Shown: positions 1 to 5,584 of the stretch, piece by piece
How the letters are laid out: every line of letters begins with the position of its first letter
Position numbering within the stretch: the first letter of the stretch is position 1
Assembly (NCBI GenBank): GCA_031273185.1
Contig: JAISSG010000112.1
Coordinates: forward strand, 1-13,885
Length of the DNA: 13,885 nt
From: Treponema sp.
Lineage (GTDB): Bacteria > Spirochaetota > Spirochaetia > Treponematales > Breznakiellaceae
Direction of reading: 5' to 3'
The notes under the pieces: generated by a model
The model's database searches: none
Told to the model about the DNA's origin: nothing
What the model saw: only the letters and a program-made list of their open reading frames with translations
Position numbers and translations under genes: made by a program

Positions 1-182
1 TTGACGTTGCTGTGGGCGGCTTCGTATTCAGCCTTAAACAGTTCCATCAGCGGGGCCACGGAGGTGGAGCCGCCGACCGTGATGGTCTGCGCCTGGGCCG
101 AGGTATCCTGCTTGGCACCGCCCGCAAAAGCAAAGCCAGTGGCAAGCGCGAAAGCCAAAAGGAAAAACAAAAACTTCTTCAT
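1..182 (-). CDS. pstS: PstS-type phosphate-binding protein, 5' part only
   Basis: This is the first 60 or so codons of a gene that leaves the window at the left edge. The start is ATG at 182-180, with AAGGAG six bases upstream. Residues 1-20 form a signal peptide (MKK, then a Phe/Leu/Ala-rich core, then an AFA cleavage site). No Cys follows it, so this is a secreted periplasmic protein rather than a lipoprotein. Mature residues from about 33 read TVGGSTSVAPLMELF, the phosphate-binding N-terminal strand and loop of PstS-type ABC transporter receptors (PBP-like family). PstS captures phosphate for the PstCAB importer. A Pho-box-like repeat upstream supports phosphate control. The rest of the protein and any pstCAB genes lie outside, so a related oxyanion receptor is possible. 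Confidence 0.8.
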   Translation of the reverse strand, partial: MKKFLFFLLAFALATGFAFAGGAKQDTSAQAQTITVGGSTSVAPLMELFKAEYEAAHSNV

Positions 183-225
183 TATAAACTCCTTGACAAT
201 AAGATGGCTTGAAAGTACCGGGCGA

Positions 226-266
226 GTATTAGGTTATGGTGTTAAAATTGTTAAATTTCAGTTAAA
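226..266 (-). promoter_or_regulatory. Pho-box-like direct repeat and -10 of pstS
   Basis: On the minus strand three copies of TTTAAC lie at 266-261, 255-250 and 246-241, with starts 11 and 9 bases apart. Nine bases further on is TAATAC (231-226), a reasonable -10 hexamer, and no -35 is recognisable. Direct repeats about one helical turn apart that replace the -35 are the layout of PhoB/PhoP-activated promoters, and TTAAC resembles the TTAACA unit of Bacillus PhoP sites. That a PhoB-like regulator acts here is inferred from the position ahead of pstS. Confidence 0.5.
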
Positions 267-281
267 TTAACGTGAGTTCGA
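267..281 (+). repeat. Left terminal inverted repeat of the IS
   Basis: TTAACGTGAGTTCGA, a perfect inverted match to 1270-1284. It lies 8 bases beyond the transposase stop codon. Confidence 0.88.
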
Positions 282-289
282 AAAAAAGA

Positions 290-1191
290 TTAAACGGTAA
301 TCGGCAAAGCCCTCTCGTCTCCCGGAACACGAATGGACGGCTTATGGGGCAGGAAACGGTATGCCGATAAAGCCGCCAATACATTGGCCAGGAAGTTAAC
401 GACGCTCCGGTGCCGGCTGTGTTCCACCTGGCAGATGTTTTTCAGAAAATCATTGACCGACTCTATCACCGCACGTTTCCGTAACAGTATCTTGTCACCC
501 GTTTCCATCAGCACGTTCCTCATGTTCTTCCGCAGCCGGGTTATCAACCGGATGCCCCGCCGGTACAAGCGTTCAAACAGCGCCTGCGAAATATAGCCGC
601 GGCACCCGAACAGTTTCCCGCTCAGCTCACGGCACAGCAGGTCGATGACGGCGCTGTTGCGGTCGTCAATGCTGCCCGGAGTGAGGCAAAAGGAGAGTAT
701 CTGGCCCCGGTCATTGATAACAAGGTGCAATTTGAAGCCGTAAAACCATCCAACAGCGTTTTTCCCCGCGCCGCATAGGTTTGAAACACGTTATGGCTGG
801 CAATGCGCCGGTTATGGCATACGCTCAAGGGCGTGGAGTCGATAAAACTGGTGCCCCTCGCCGTTCCCCGCCTGAATCCCTGGGTATACAGCAGCAGGGG
901 GGAGCACGGCGCAGCCCATCAGTTCCGCAAACCGGTTGTAACTGACCGGTGCAGAGAAATAGTCCCGCATCTGAACGCGGACATGCCGTTGGTAGTACCA
1001 CTTGAAACAGCGGTAGCCTGAGAGGTGAACAGCACGATGATCGTCATCACCTCGCTTAACGACAGGCGGCCTGCCGGAAACCACTTGGGAGCCTTGCGGC
1101 ACGGCAAAAAACGAGTTTTGCAATAGCCTTCAAGAGCTTTGCAAACATCATCGACATCACAATAGATTCTGGTTATACTATCCTCGTTCAT
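290..1191 (-). pseudogene. IS982-family transposase, three frameshifts
   Basis: The start is ATG at 1191-1189 behind a GGAGGGG ribosome site; the stop is at 292-290. The family reading frame can be followed to the end only by changing frame three times. One base is missing near 1026-1027 (VLF then HLSGYRCFKWYY). One base is extra in the six-G run at 897-902. One base is missing in the T5/C4 stretch at 759-767 (AARGK then NAVGWFYGFKLHL). IS982 transposases are DDE enzymes. The first Asp (FIDST) and the late Glu (VIESVND) are present, but the GDKGY motif that normally supplies the second Asp reads GCRGY. The protein is therefore broken both in frame and in catalytic residue. IS982 members are not known to use programmed frameshifting, and the neighbouring long ORFs are intact, so decay is likelier than sequencing error. 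Confidence 0.88.
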
Positions 1192-1194
1192 AAG

Positions 1195-1258
1195 AACCCC
1201 TCCCGTTTCCTGTAATGAGTGTTTGTTTATCCCATTATACCAGATTCGGGTAGGGGTT
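1195..1258 (-). promoter_or_regulatory. Inverted repeat that can hide the transposase ribosome site
   Basis: AACCCCTCCCG at 1195-1205 pairs with CGGGTAGGGGTT at 1247-1258 over 11 bp with one bulged base. On the minus-strand transcript the second arm is the GGGAGGGG ribosome site of the transposase. The first arm lies upstream of the predicted transcription start. Only a transcript entering from outside would carry both arms and fold the ribosome site away. Confidence 0.5.
1234..1242 (-). promoter_or_regulatory. Transposase promoter, extended -10
   Basis: The minus strand carries TGGTATAAT, a perfect -10 hexamer with the extended TGn motif. The -35 position (about 1262-1257, AAGAAA) is poor, which fits an extended -10 promoter. 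Transcription would start near 1227, about 36 bases before the transposase ATG. Confidence 0.6.
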
Positions 1259-1269
1259 TCTTTATTCTG

Positions 1270-1284
1270 TCGAACTCACGTTAA
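1270..1284 (-). repeat. Right terminal inverted repeat of the IS
   Basis: The reverse complement reads TTAACGTGAGTTCGA, identical over 15 bp to the left end. Beyond this repeat the two flanking sequences share nothing. Confidence 0.88.
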
Positions 1285-1304
1285 GATATGATAAAAAATG
1301 CCCC

Positions 1305-1333
1305 TTGACAAGCATATTTTCTTTCTCTATTGT
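1305..1333 (+). promoter_or_regulatory. Promoter of the small membrane protein gene
   Basis: A perfect -35 TTGACA (1305-1310) is followed after 17 bp by TATTGT (1328-1333), four of six matches to the -10 consensus. It lies just outside the IS and reads towards the gene at 1408, leaving a leader of roughly 65-70 bases that contains the T-arm-like hairpin. Confidence 0.5.
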
Positions 1334-1378
1334 ATAGCAAAGGGATAGGACACTTTGGGAACTGAAAATATGGGTGTC

Positions 1379-1403
1379 TGGAGTTCAATTCTCCAAGCCG
1401 GCA
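1379..1403 (+). other. tRNA 3'-end-like sequence (T-arm plus acceptor strand)
   Basis: TGGAG-TTCAATT-CTCCA forms a 5-bp stem with a 7-base loop that fits the T-loop consensus TTCRANY, with a G-C pair closing the loop as in tRNA positions 53 and 61. It is followed by AGCCGGC-A, which has the length and form of a 3' acceptor strand plus discriminator base, like that of tRNA-Thr genes beginning GCCGGCT. No matching 5' half, D-arm or anticodon arm fits upstream, so this is not a complete tRNA. It may be a relic of an integration site or a chance leader hairpin. Confidence 0.35.
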
Positions 1404-1407
1404 GTGT

Positions 1408-1758
1408 ATGTTTGTATTGATTACTCTTGGGATTGTTACTTTAGCGGGTGTTGTCTACCTGGCTATCTCGCGGAAGTCGAGTCTTAAGGTAAGAATAACC
1501 GCCCTGGGCGCTCTGGCCCTCATGGTTATAACGGTAGTTGTGTGCCTGCTTATTTTTTTTGGGGTGATTAAAACTTCCGCTCCAGCGATACCTATGCCGC
1601 CCGATGCGGTACTCTACGACGCGCCGCCTCCCGTGCCTGGGCCAAATTTAGTCGTGATGATTATGCTAATCGTCTTTTTGGTAGCTTTGTTCGTGCTTGT
1701 TGTGGTGCTGGCGCTGAGAGAAAAACGGGCAGCGGCGAAAGAAAAGGATAACTGGTAG
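1408..1758 (+). CDS. Small three-TM membrane protein of unknown function
   Basis: A 116-residue protein with three predicted membrane helices at about 2-21, 30-53 and 80-103. They are joined by a short basic loop (SRKSSLK) and a Pro-rich loop (residues 58-80, with PMPPD and APPPVPGPN), and the protein ends in a charged tail (LREKRAAAKEKDNW). I do not recognise a named family. ATG at 1408 is the first in-frame start and precedes the first TM segment. No clear ribosome site lies ahead of it, and the hairpin at 1379-1395 occupies the leader. It is divergent from pstS across the IS and converges on the flagellar cluster, so it is probably a separate transcription unit. The distribution of charges and hydrophobic blocks makes a real gene likely. 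Confidence 0.7.
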   Translation: MFVLITLGIVTLAGVVYLAISRKSSLKVRITALGALALMVITVVVCLLIFFGVIKTSAPAIPMPPDAVLYDAPPPVPGPNLVVMIMLIVFLVALFVLVVVLALREKRAAAKEKDNW

Positions 1759-1822
1759 CCTCAGCGCCTGAAAATTCCAGATATTTCCTCGCCATAGCCG
1801 ACAGCCAGCAGCCCCTGCTCTT

Positions 1823-2455
1823 CTATCCCCTGTGCAGCAAGTTCAGCGCGAGGTCCACTTCGGCGATGCTTAATTCCAGGCGGGAGGCTATTTCCGGGGG
1901 GGAAAGGCCCTGCGCGGACAACTCGGCGATTTGCACCTTGATCTTGGGCTTTGCCGGCGGCGTTTGCGCAAACAAGGCGTTTCCCCCCTCCGGCACGGCC
2001 TTGCGTTTTCTGGCGCCGCGCTTCCGTGTGGCTGGCGCTCTGGCGCCGCCTTGGCTTTCGCCTGCGGCTGGTGGCTCTGCGACAGCGAGTGATGCAGGCG
2101 GCTCCTGTTCCGTCGCGGCAGGCGGGCGCGAGTCCAGCGCGGCGCGGATGCCCCTGCCCAGGCTGGCGTACATCGCCTCGCCGCTGCGGCTGCGTTGCAG
2201 CTCGCGCATGTACACCGAGATGCGCCGGTCGGTGTCGTCAAGAACCTGCTTGAGCGTCTTTATCCGTTCTTCCACCAAAAGGGAATCGCGGTCGGTGGCG
2301 GCGTCGATCTCGGCTATCAAACGGTAGACTTCGGCGCGGTAATCGGCGAGCAGCGAGCTGGCGGCGGTTTTCTTCGCTACGTACCAGCGAAAGAAGAAAA
2401 AGCCGGAAATGCAGAGGCAAAGGCTAATTATGGATATAACAATCGGTGCTGTCAT
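1823..2455 (-). CDS. SwrB-like membrane-anchored protein with C-terminal HTH
   Basis: A 210-residue protein. Residues 4-24 form one TM anchor, 38-90 a charged helical coiled-coil-like region, and 105-170 a disordered Pro/Ala then Arg/Lys-rich linker. Residues 173-208 form a small helix-turn-helix (IAELSAQGLSPPEIASRLEL, then SIAEVDLALNLL). This plan (TM, coiled coil, C-terminal HTH of the DUF2802/DUF6115 type) matches Bacillus SwrB/YlxL, which promotes assembly of the flagellar export apparatus and lies directly behind sigD. Here the gene is the last of the cluster, two genes behind fliA. Its ATG overlaps the upstream stop by one base (TAATG) and has no ribosome site of its own, so translation is probably coupled. 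The SwrB relationship is inferred from architecture and position. Confidence 0.75.
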   Translation of the reverse strand: MTAPIVISIISLCLCISGFFFFRWYVAKKTAASSLLADYRAEVYRLIAEIDAATDRDSLLVEERIKTLKQVLDDTDRRISVYMRELQRSRSGEAMYASLGRGIRAALDSRPPAATEQEPPASLAVAEPPAAGESQGGARAPATRKRGARKRKAVPEGGNALFAQTPPAKPKIKVQIAELSAQGLSPPEIASRLELSIAEVDLALNLLHRG

Positions 2456-2784
2456 TATAGGCTTATGTCTATGTTCCTGCCCAGGAAGGGATCGCGGATG
2501 ACGGGGTTTTGCGCTTCTTCCCCTTCGGGATCTTCCTGGTCCTGCTTCTTGCCTCTGCCGCCTTCCTGTCCCTGCGCCCCCCGATCCTTGACCTGCTCAA
2601 TGCCATCCTCGCCGGTGTTCTGCGCCTCGTTTACGGACTGTATCTGCTCCTCGGTTTTGCGCTGAAGCTGGACGCCGTGTATCACCTGCTGTATGGCAAC
2701 GCCGTCGCGCTGGGCGCTCTGTTGCCGGGCAACCTTGTCTGCCTGGGTAAATAGGGTTTGCAAATCAATTGGTTGAATAGCCAT
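2455..2784 (-). CDS. Small hydrophilic protein of the flagellar cluster, unknown function
   Basis: A 109-residue protein without signal peptide or TM segment. Residues 1-50 are helical and Gln-rich (AIQPIDLQTLFTQADKVARQ). Residues 58-95 are highly charged, low-complexity and probably disordered (GQEGGRGKKQDQEDPEGEE). The last residues, DPFLGRNIDISL, look like a conserved end motif. The ATG at 2784 lies inside the end of fapA (20-bp overlap) behind an AAGGG ribosome site, and the stop overlaps the next start. It is tightly embedded between fapA and the SwrB-like gene, which suggests a flagellar or motility role. I recognise it only as the kind of small protein found beside fapA in treponemes and know of no function. 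Confidence 0.75.
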   Translation of the reverse strand: MAIQPIDLQTLFTQADKVARQQSAQRDGVAIQQVIHGVQLQRKTEEQIQSVNEAQNTGEDGIEQVKDRGAQGQEGGRGKKQDQEDPEGEEAQNPVIRDPFLGRNIDISL

Positions 2785-4723
2785 CGGGACCCTTCTTTGC
2801 CTCGTCGCCCGGTTCCTCGTACTTGGAAACCCTGATCAGCTCGTTTTCAAGGATAAACGTCACCGCGCTGTATTCCGTGCGCACCTCGTCCTTGATGTCC
2901 CGAATCACTATTTTTACGCCGGGGTACACTTTTGCCGAGGCGGAGACCTTGCCCCTTGTTTTGAGGGTGGCGAGGTACTCCTGTATTTTCTTGATTCCCT
3001 CCTGGGCTTTCTTTATGTCGGTAATCATGGCGTTTCGCTTGTCCATCATCTCCTGCAGGTACGCTTCCTTGTCTTCGGGAAGGGTCTTTTTCTGCTGCTT
3101 GATGTTGATGAGGGTCTGCATGTTGAGCTTGATCTCCTCAAGCTGCTTCTCGGTGGTTGCCTTTATTTCCTGGAGCCTGTCCAGCTCTTCCTTGCTTCTG
3201 GGATCAAAGCCCACTTCGCAGATCGTCTCGGTGCCGCTGCTGGGGTTGCCCAGGGCCTTGGCGTTGATCTCTTCCGAAGCGCGGAGCCTTCCCCCCATGA
3301 TGTTGGCGCGCTTTCCCTGGCAGATTATCCGGTTGTAGGCATCCACCTGGGAATTGATGATCCCGTCGGAGGCGACCACCATGTCCCCTGCCTTGACGTT
3401 GGCGTTCTGGATAAATCGCGCCCAGAGGGATTTGCCGGCGCGTATGCTCCCCCCGCCTTTTGCGTTTATCCCCTGGTGGATAATGATGTCGCCCTCGGCA
3501 TCCAGGTCCGCCTTTGCCACCGAGCCTTTCACTTCGATGTTGCCCGCCGCCTTTATGGAGAAGCCGTCTTCGATGTTGCCGGTTACCAATACCGTGCCAA
3601 GGAAGATGATGTTGCCTGTTTTCAGGTTGACATCGCCGTTGACGGTGAACACAGGCTCGACGTTGATAAGCTCGTTGACGATAACGACCTGGCCGCTTAT
3701 GTCGGCGAGGATCGTCTCGCCGTCTTCGGCTACGTGGACTTTCGTCCCGACCGGCAGGGCGATGTCCCTGCCGTCCTTTGCGGGGAGCGATTTTCCCGTT
3801 ACCGTCTTGCCGGGAACGCCCTTCTCGTGGGGAATCTTCTTTGCAAGGGGCTGGTTCTCAACAACGTTCTGGATGATGTTGAGTTCCTTGAAGTCAATCC
3901 GGCCGTTGCTCCCTTCCCTCAGCCGCGCACTTTTAAGGTCCCTTTGAAAATTGTACTGGATGTAGGCATCCTTGCCGTTGACGGGGTTGGAGCCTTCGGC
4001 TATTTCTATCTTTTCCCCGTATATTGGCTGATCGATAAAATTCCGCAGGGTATCTTCCTTGATCCCGTGCACGACAAGGTTGCTTTTGAGCGTGTTGATG
4101 TACGTATCGTAGGAAATGTCCGCGCCGCCTTCGCTGGGGGCAGAAACTTTTATGTAGGCGTGCATTTCATCGTCGGAAATTTCTACGATCACTACGCTGT
4201 CGTTGTACGAGTGGTGTTCAAAAGTGCCAATCTTGACATAGTCGCCAAGGGCCTCGGCAATTACCCTGCCCACCAGGTCCCTGTCCTCAATATGCACTTT
4301 CCGCTCGCTGAGGTATTGCATGGCGTAAGTTTCCGACGCTTTTCTGCCATTGCCGCTGGCGGGGGTGACCTTGAGCAGCGCGTCGCCGTTGGATGCCATC
4401 TGGAGAAATACCGCGCCGTCCCTGTCCTCGATGACGGGGAGCGCCTCCTCTTCCTCTTCTTCAAACAGCGTTTCGGCGCGTTTTCTCTTGGAAACCCGCT
4501 CGTAGGCCTGTATGCGCCATTCTTTTTTCCCCATCCCAAAAATGCCGCTTGAGCCTACTTCGAGAACCTCGTAATCAAGGTGGCGCACCAGGACATCCAG
4601 CAGGGAGGCGGCATCGGAAACGGCGGCTTCCAGTGTAGGGCCTGCCACCTCGACATACTGAACGGCGCGATCCTGTTCCAGGCGATCCTTGGTGATTTCC
4701 TGAAGCTGGACAAAGTCAACCAT
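2765..4723 (-). CDS. fapA: FapA, DUF342 flagellar assembly protein with Jag-N-like domain
   Basis: A 652-residue cytoplasmic protein. Residues 22-73 resemble the Jag-N domain (GPTLEAAVSDAASLLDVLV, then the signature GIFGMGKKEWRI). An acidic linker (86-94) follows. Residues from about 180 to 500 form the DUF342/FapA core, whose repeated short strands rich in Gly (for example TGNIEDGFSIKAAGNIEVKG) indicate a beta-helix-like fold. Residues 508-590 are a long charged coiled coil, and a final beta stretch (592-630) closes the domain. FapA family members are linked to flagellar assembly and polar placement; the biochemical role is not settled. The start has an AGAGGA ribosome site. The gene follows fliA by 63 bp, and that gap and the end of fliA carry a sigma-28-like promoter. 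The stop overlaps the next gene. Confidence 0.88.
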   Translation of the reverse strand: MVDFVQLQEITKDRLEQDRAVQYVEVAGPTLEAAVSDAASLLDVLVRHLDYEVLEVGSSGIFGMGKKEWRIQAYERVSKRKRAETLFEEEEEEALPVIEDRDGAVFLQMASNGDALLKVTPASGNGRKASETYAMQYLSERKVHIEDRDLVGRVIAEALGDYVKIGTFEHHSYNDSVVIVEISDDEMHAYIKVSAPSEGGADISYDTYINTLKSNLVVHGIKEDTLRNFIDQPIYGEKIEIAEGSNPVNGKDAYIQYNFQRDLKSARLREGSNGRIDFKELNIIQNVVENQPLAKKIPHEKGVPGKTVTGKSLPAKDGRDIALPVGTKVHVAEDGETILADISGQVVIVNELINVEPVFTVNGDVNLKTGNIIFLGTVLVTGNIEDGFSIKAAGNIEVKGSVAKADLDAEGDIIIHQGINAKGGGSIRAGKSLWARFIQNANVKAGDMVVASDGIINSQVDAYNRIICQGKRANIMGGRLRASEEINAKALGNPSSGTETICEVGFDPRSKEELDRLQEIKATTEKQLEEIKLNMQTLINIKQQKKTLPEDKEAYLQEMMDKRNAMITDIKKAQEGIKKIQEYLATLKTRGKVSASAKVYPGVKIVIRDIKDEVRTEYSAVTFILENELIRVSKYEEPGDEAKKGPDGYSTN

Positions 4724-4736
4724 TGTTATTCCTCTT

Positions 4737-4746
4737 GGGGGCCCCC
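4737..4746 (-). promoter_or_regulatory. GGGGGCCCCC palindrome in the fapA leader
   Basis: A perfect 10-bp palindrome lies just ahead of the fapA ribosome site in the short fliA-fapA gap. A nearby TCTTG (about 4772-4768) could also pair with the CAAGA that overlaps the ribosome site. An effect on fapA translation is possible but only inferred; no U-run follows, so it is not an intrinsic terminator. Confidence 0.25.
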
Positions 4747-4776
4747 GCAGATTGAATTTTGCAAGACCCCCTTATA

Positions 4777-4803
4777 TTATCGGAATTTATACGATGCCCT
4801 TTC
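4777..4803 (-). promoter_or_regulatory. Sigma-28-type promoter for fapA and downstream genes
   Basis: On the minus strand TCCGATAA (4784-4777) matches seven of eight bases of the sigma-28 -10 element GCCGATAA. Exactly 15 bases upstream is GAAA (4803-4800), three of four bases of the TAAA core of the -35. The site overlaps the last codons and stop of fliA and would give a leader of about 45 bases before the fapA ATG. Confidence 0.6.
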
Positions 4804-5575
4804 GGATATTTGTTAGCTTGGATCTAAGGCGGAGGATCGCCTTGGTATGGAGCTGGGAAACCCGCGATTCGGTCACTTCCAGCACCCTGCCTATGTCCTT
4901 CAAGGTAAGGTCCTCATAGTAATAGAGGATCAATATCTTTTTTTCCTTGTCGGGAAGCTCGTTGATGGCGGCTATTATTACCTGGCGGATGGCCTCTTTT
5001 TCGACCATCACGTCGGGGTTGAGGCTTGACGGCGACTCGATTGAATCGACTATGGAAACCCGGTCCTTGTCGTCGCCGGAAAACCAGATGTCGTTCAGGG
5101 ACAGTATCGACGTGCCGGAGATTTTCTGGATAGTCTTGAGGTACTCGTCCTCGTTCATCCCCAGCGACTCGGCGATCTCCTGGTCGGTGGCGGTCCTGCC
5201 AAGCTGGGCCTCCAGGGAGCTTATCGCCGACTCGATTTCGCGGGTCTTCTGCCGGACGGAGCGGGGGACCCAGTCGATCTGGCGAAGCTCGTCGAAAATC
5301 GCCCCCCGGATGCGGGTTACGGCGTATGTTTTGAATTTTACGTTCTTTTCCGGGTCGTATTTGTCGATGGCATCGATAAGCCCGAAGACACCGTAGCCCA
5401 CCAGGTCGTCAAATTCGACATTGTGGGGCAAGCCGACGGCGACCCTCCCGGCGACGTATTTTACCAGCGGCGCGTACTGTTTGATGAACAGTTCCCTAAG
5501 GCCGGGATCCCGAGTCCTGCGGTATGCCAGCCAGCGTTCTTCTTCTGTTCTTTCATCCGGGACGGCGTTCCCCAT
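4787..5575 (-). CDS. fliA: Flagellar sigma factor sigma-28 (FliA/WhiG/SigD)
   Basis: A 262-residue sigma-70-family factor without region 1.1, the usual length for FliA. Region 2 covers residues 30-100, with the core and -10 binding stretch FDDLVGYGVFGLIDAIDKY, then FKTYAVTRIRGAIFDELRQI and DWVPRSVR typical of FliA/WhiG. Region 3 spans about 110-160. Region 4 (200-255) has a helix-turn-helix at 224-243 (TLKDIGRVLEV, TESRVSQLHTKAI). It directs transcription of late flagellar and chemotaxis genes; treponemal genomes often label it WhiG. The ATG at 5575 has AAGGA overlapping the upstream stop, so translation is probably coupled. No anti-sigma factor FlgM gene is visible in the window. Confidence 0.95.
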   Translation of the reverse strand: MGNAVPDERTEEERWLAYRRTRDPGLRELFIKQYAPLVKYVAGRVAVGLPHNVEFDDLVGYGVFGLIDAIDKYDPEKNVKFKTYAVTRIRGAIFDELRQIDWVPRSVRQKTREIESAISSLEAQLGRTATDQEIAESLGMNEDEYLKTIQKISGTSILSLNDIWFSGDDKDRVSIVDSIESPSSLNPDVMVEKEAIRQVIIAAINELPDKEKKILILYYYEDLTLKDIGRVLEVTESRVSQLHTKAILRLRSKLTNIRKGIV

Positions 5576-5584
5576 AGCTTATCC

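Larger units (their letters stand above)
267..1284 (-). mobile_element. IS982-family insertion sequence (inactive)
   Basis: This is a 1018-bp element bounded by perfect 15-bp inverted repeats and filled by one transposase reading frame on the minus strand. The protein matches the IS982 family (motifs FIDSTP, GWFYGFKLHLVIND, LRKRAVIESVND, RHRSVVNF), and the length of about 1 kb is typical. TTAA sits at both outer ends. Because TTAA is palindromic, it could be the end of the inverted repeats or a 4-bp target duplication, in which case the element is 271-1280. It sits between divergent genes (pstS and a small membrane protein) and abuts the pstS Pho-box repeat. The transposase is broken, so movement would need help in trans from another copy. 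Confidence 0.88.

Noticed and set aside
1330..1403. A complete tRNA ending at the T-arm-like sequence.
   Set aside because: No 5' acceptor strand pairs with AGCCGGC at the right distance and no anticodon stem forms; only the 3' part resembles a tRNA.
1370..1410. 3' end of a tmRNA gene.
   Set aside because: The acceptor-like strand is not of the tmRNA type, no encoded CCA follows and no tag-reading-frame region is present upstream.
1807..1819. Hairpin AGCAG-CCC-CTGCT between the convergent genes, as a possible bidirectional terminator.
   Set aside because: The stem has only 5 bp and no U-run follows on either strand.
1761..1890. A reading frame on the minus strand past the stop of the SwrB-like gene, ending at 1761, with protein-like composition (for example EEQGLLAVGYGEEISGIFRR).
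   Set aside because: It has no start or ribosome site of its own, is only about 45 codons long and mostly overlaps the SwrB-like gene. The SwrB-like protein ends naturally after its HTH, so a frameshifted extension is not needed.
3476..4552. Open plus-strand frame opposite fapA.
   Set aside because: A shadow of the FapA coding sequence caused by codon bias; no recognisable protein features.
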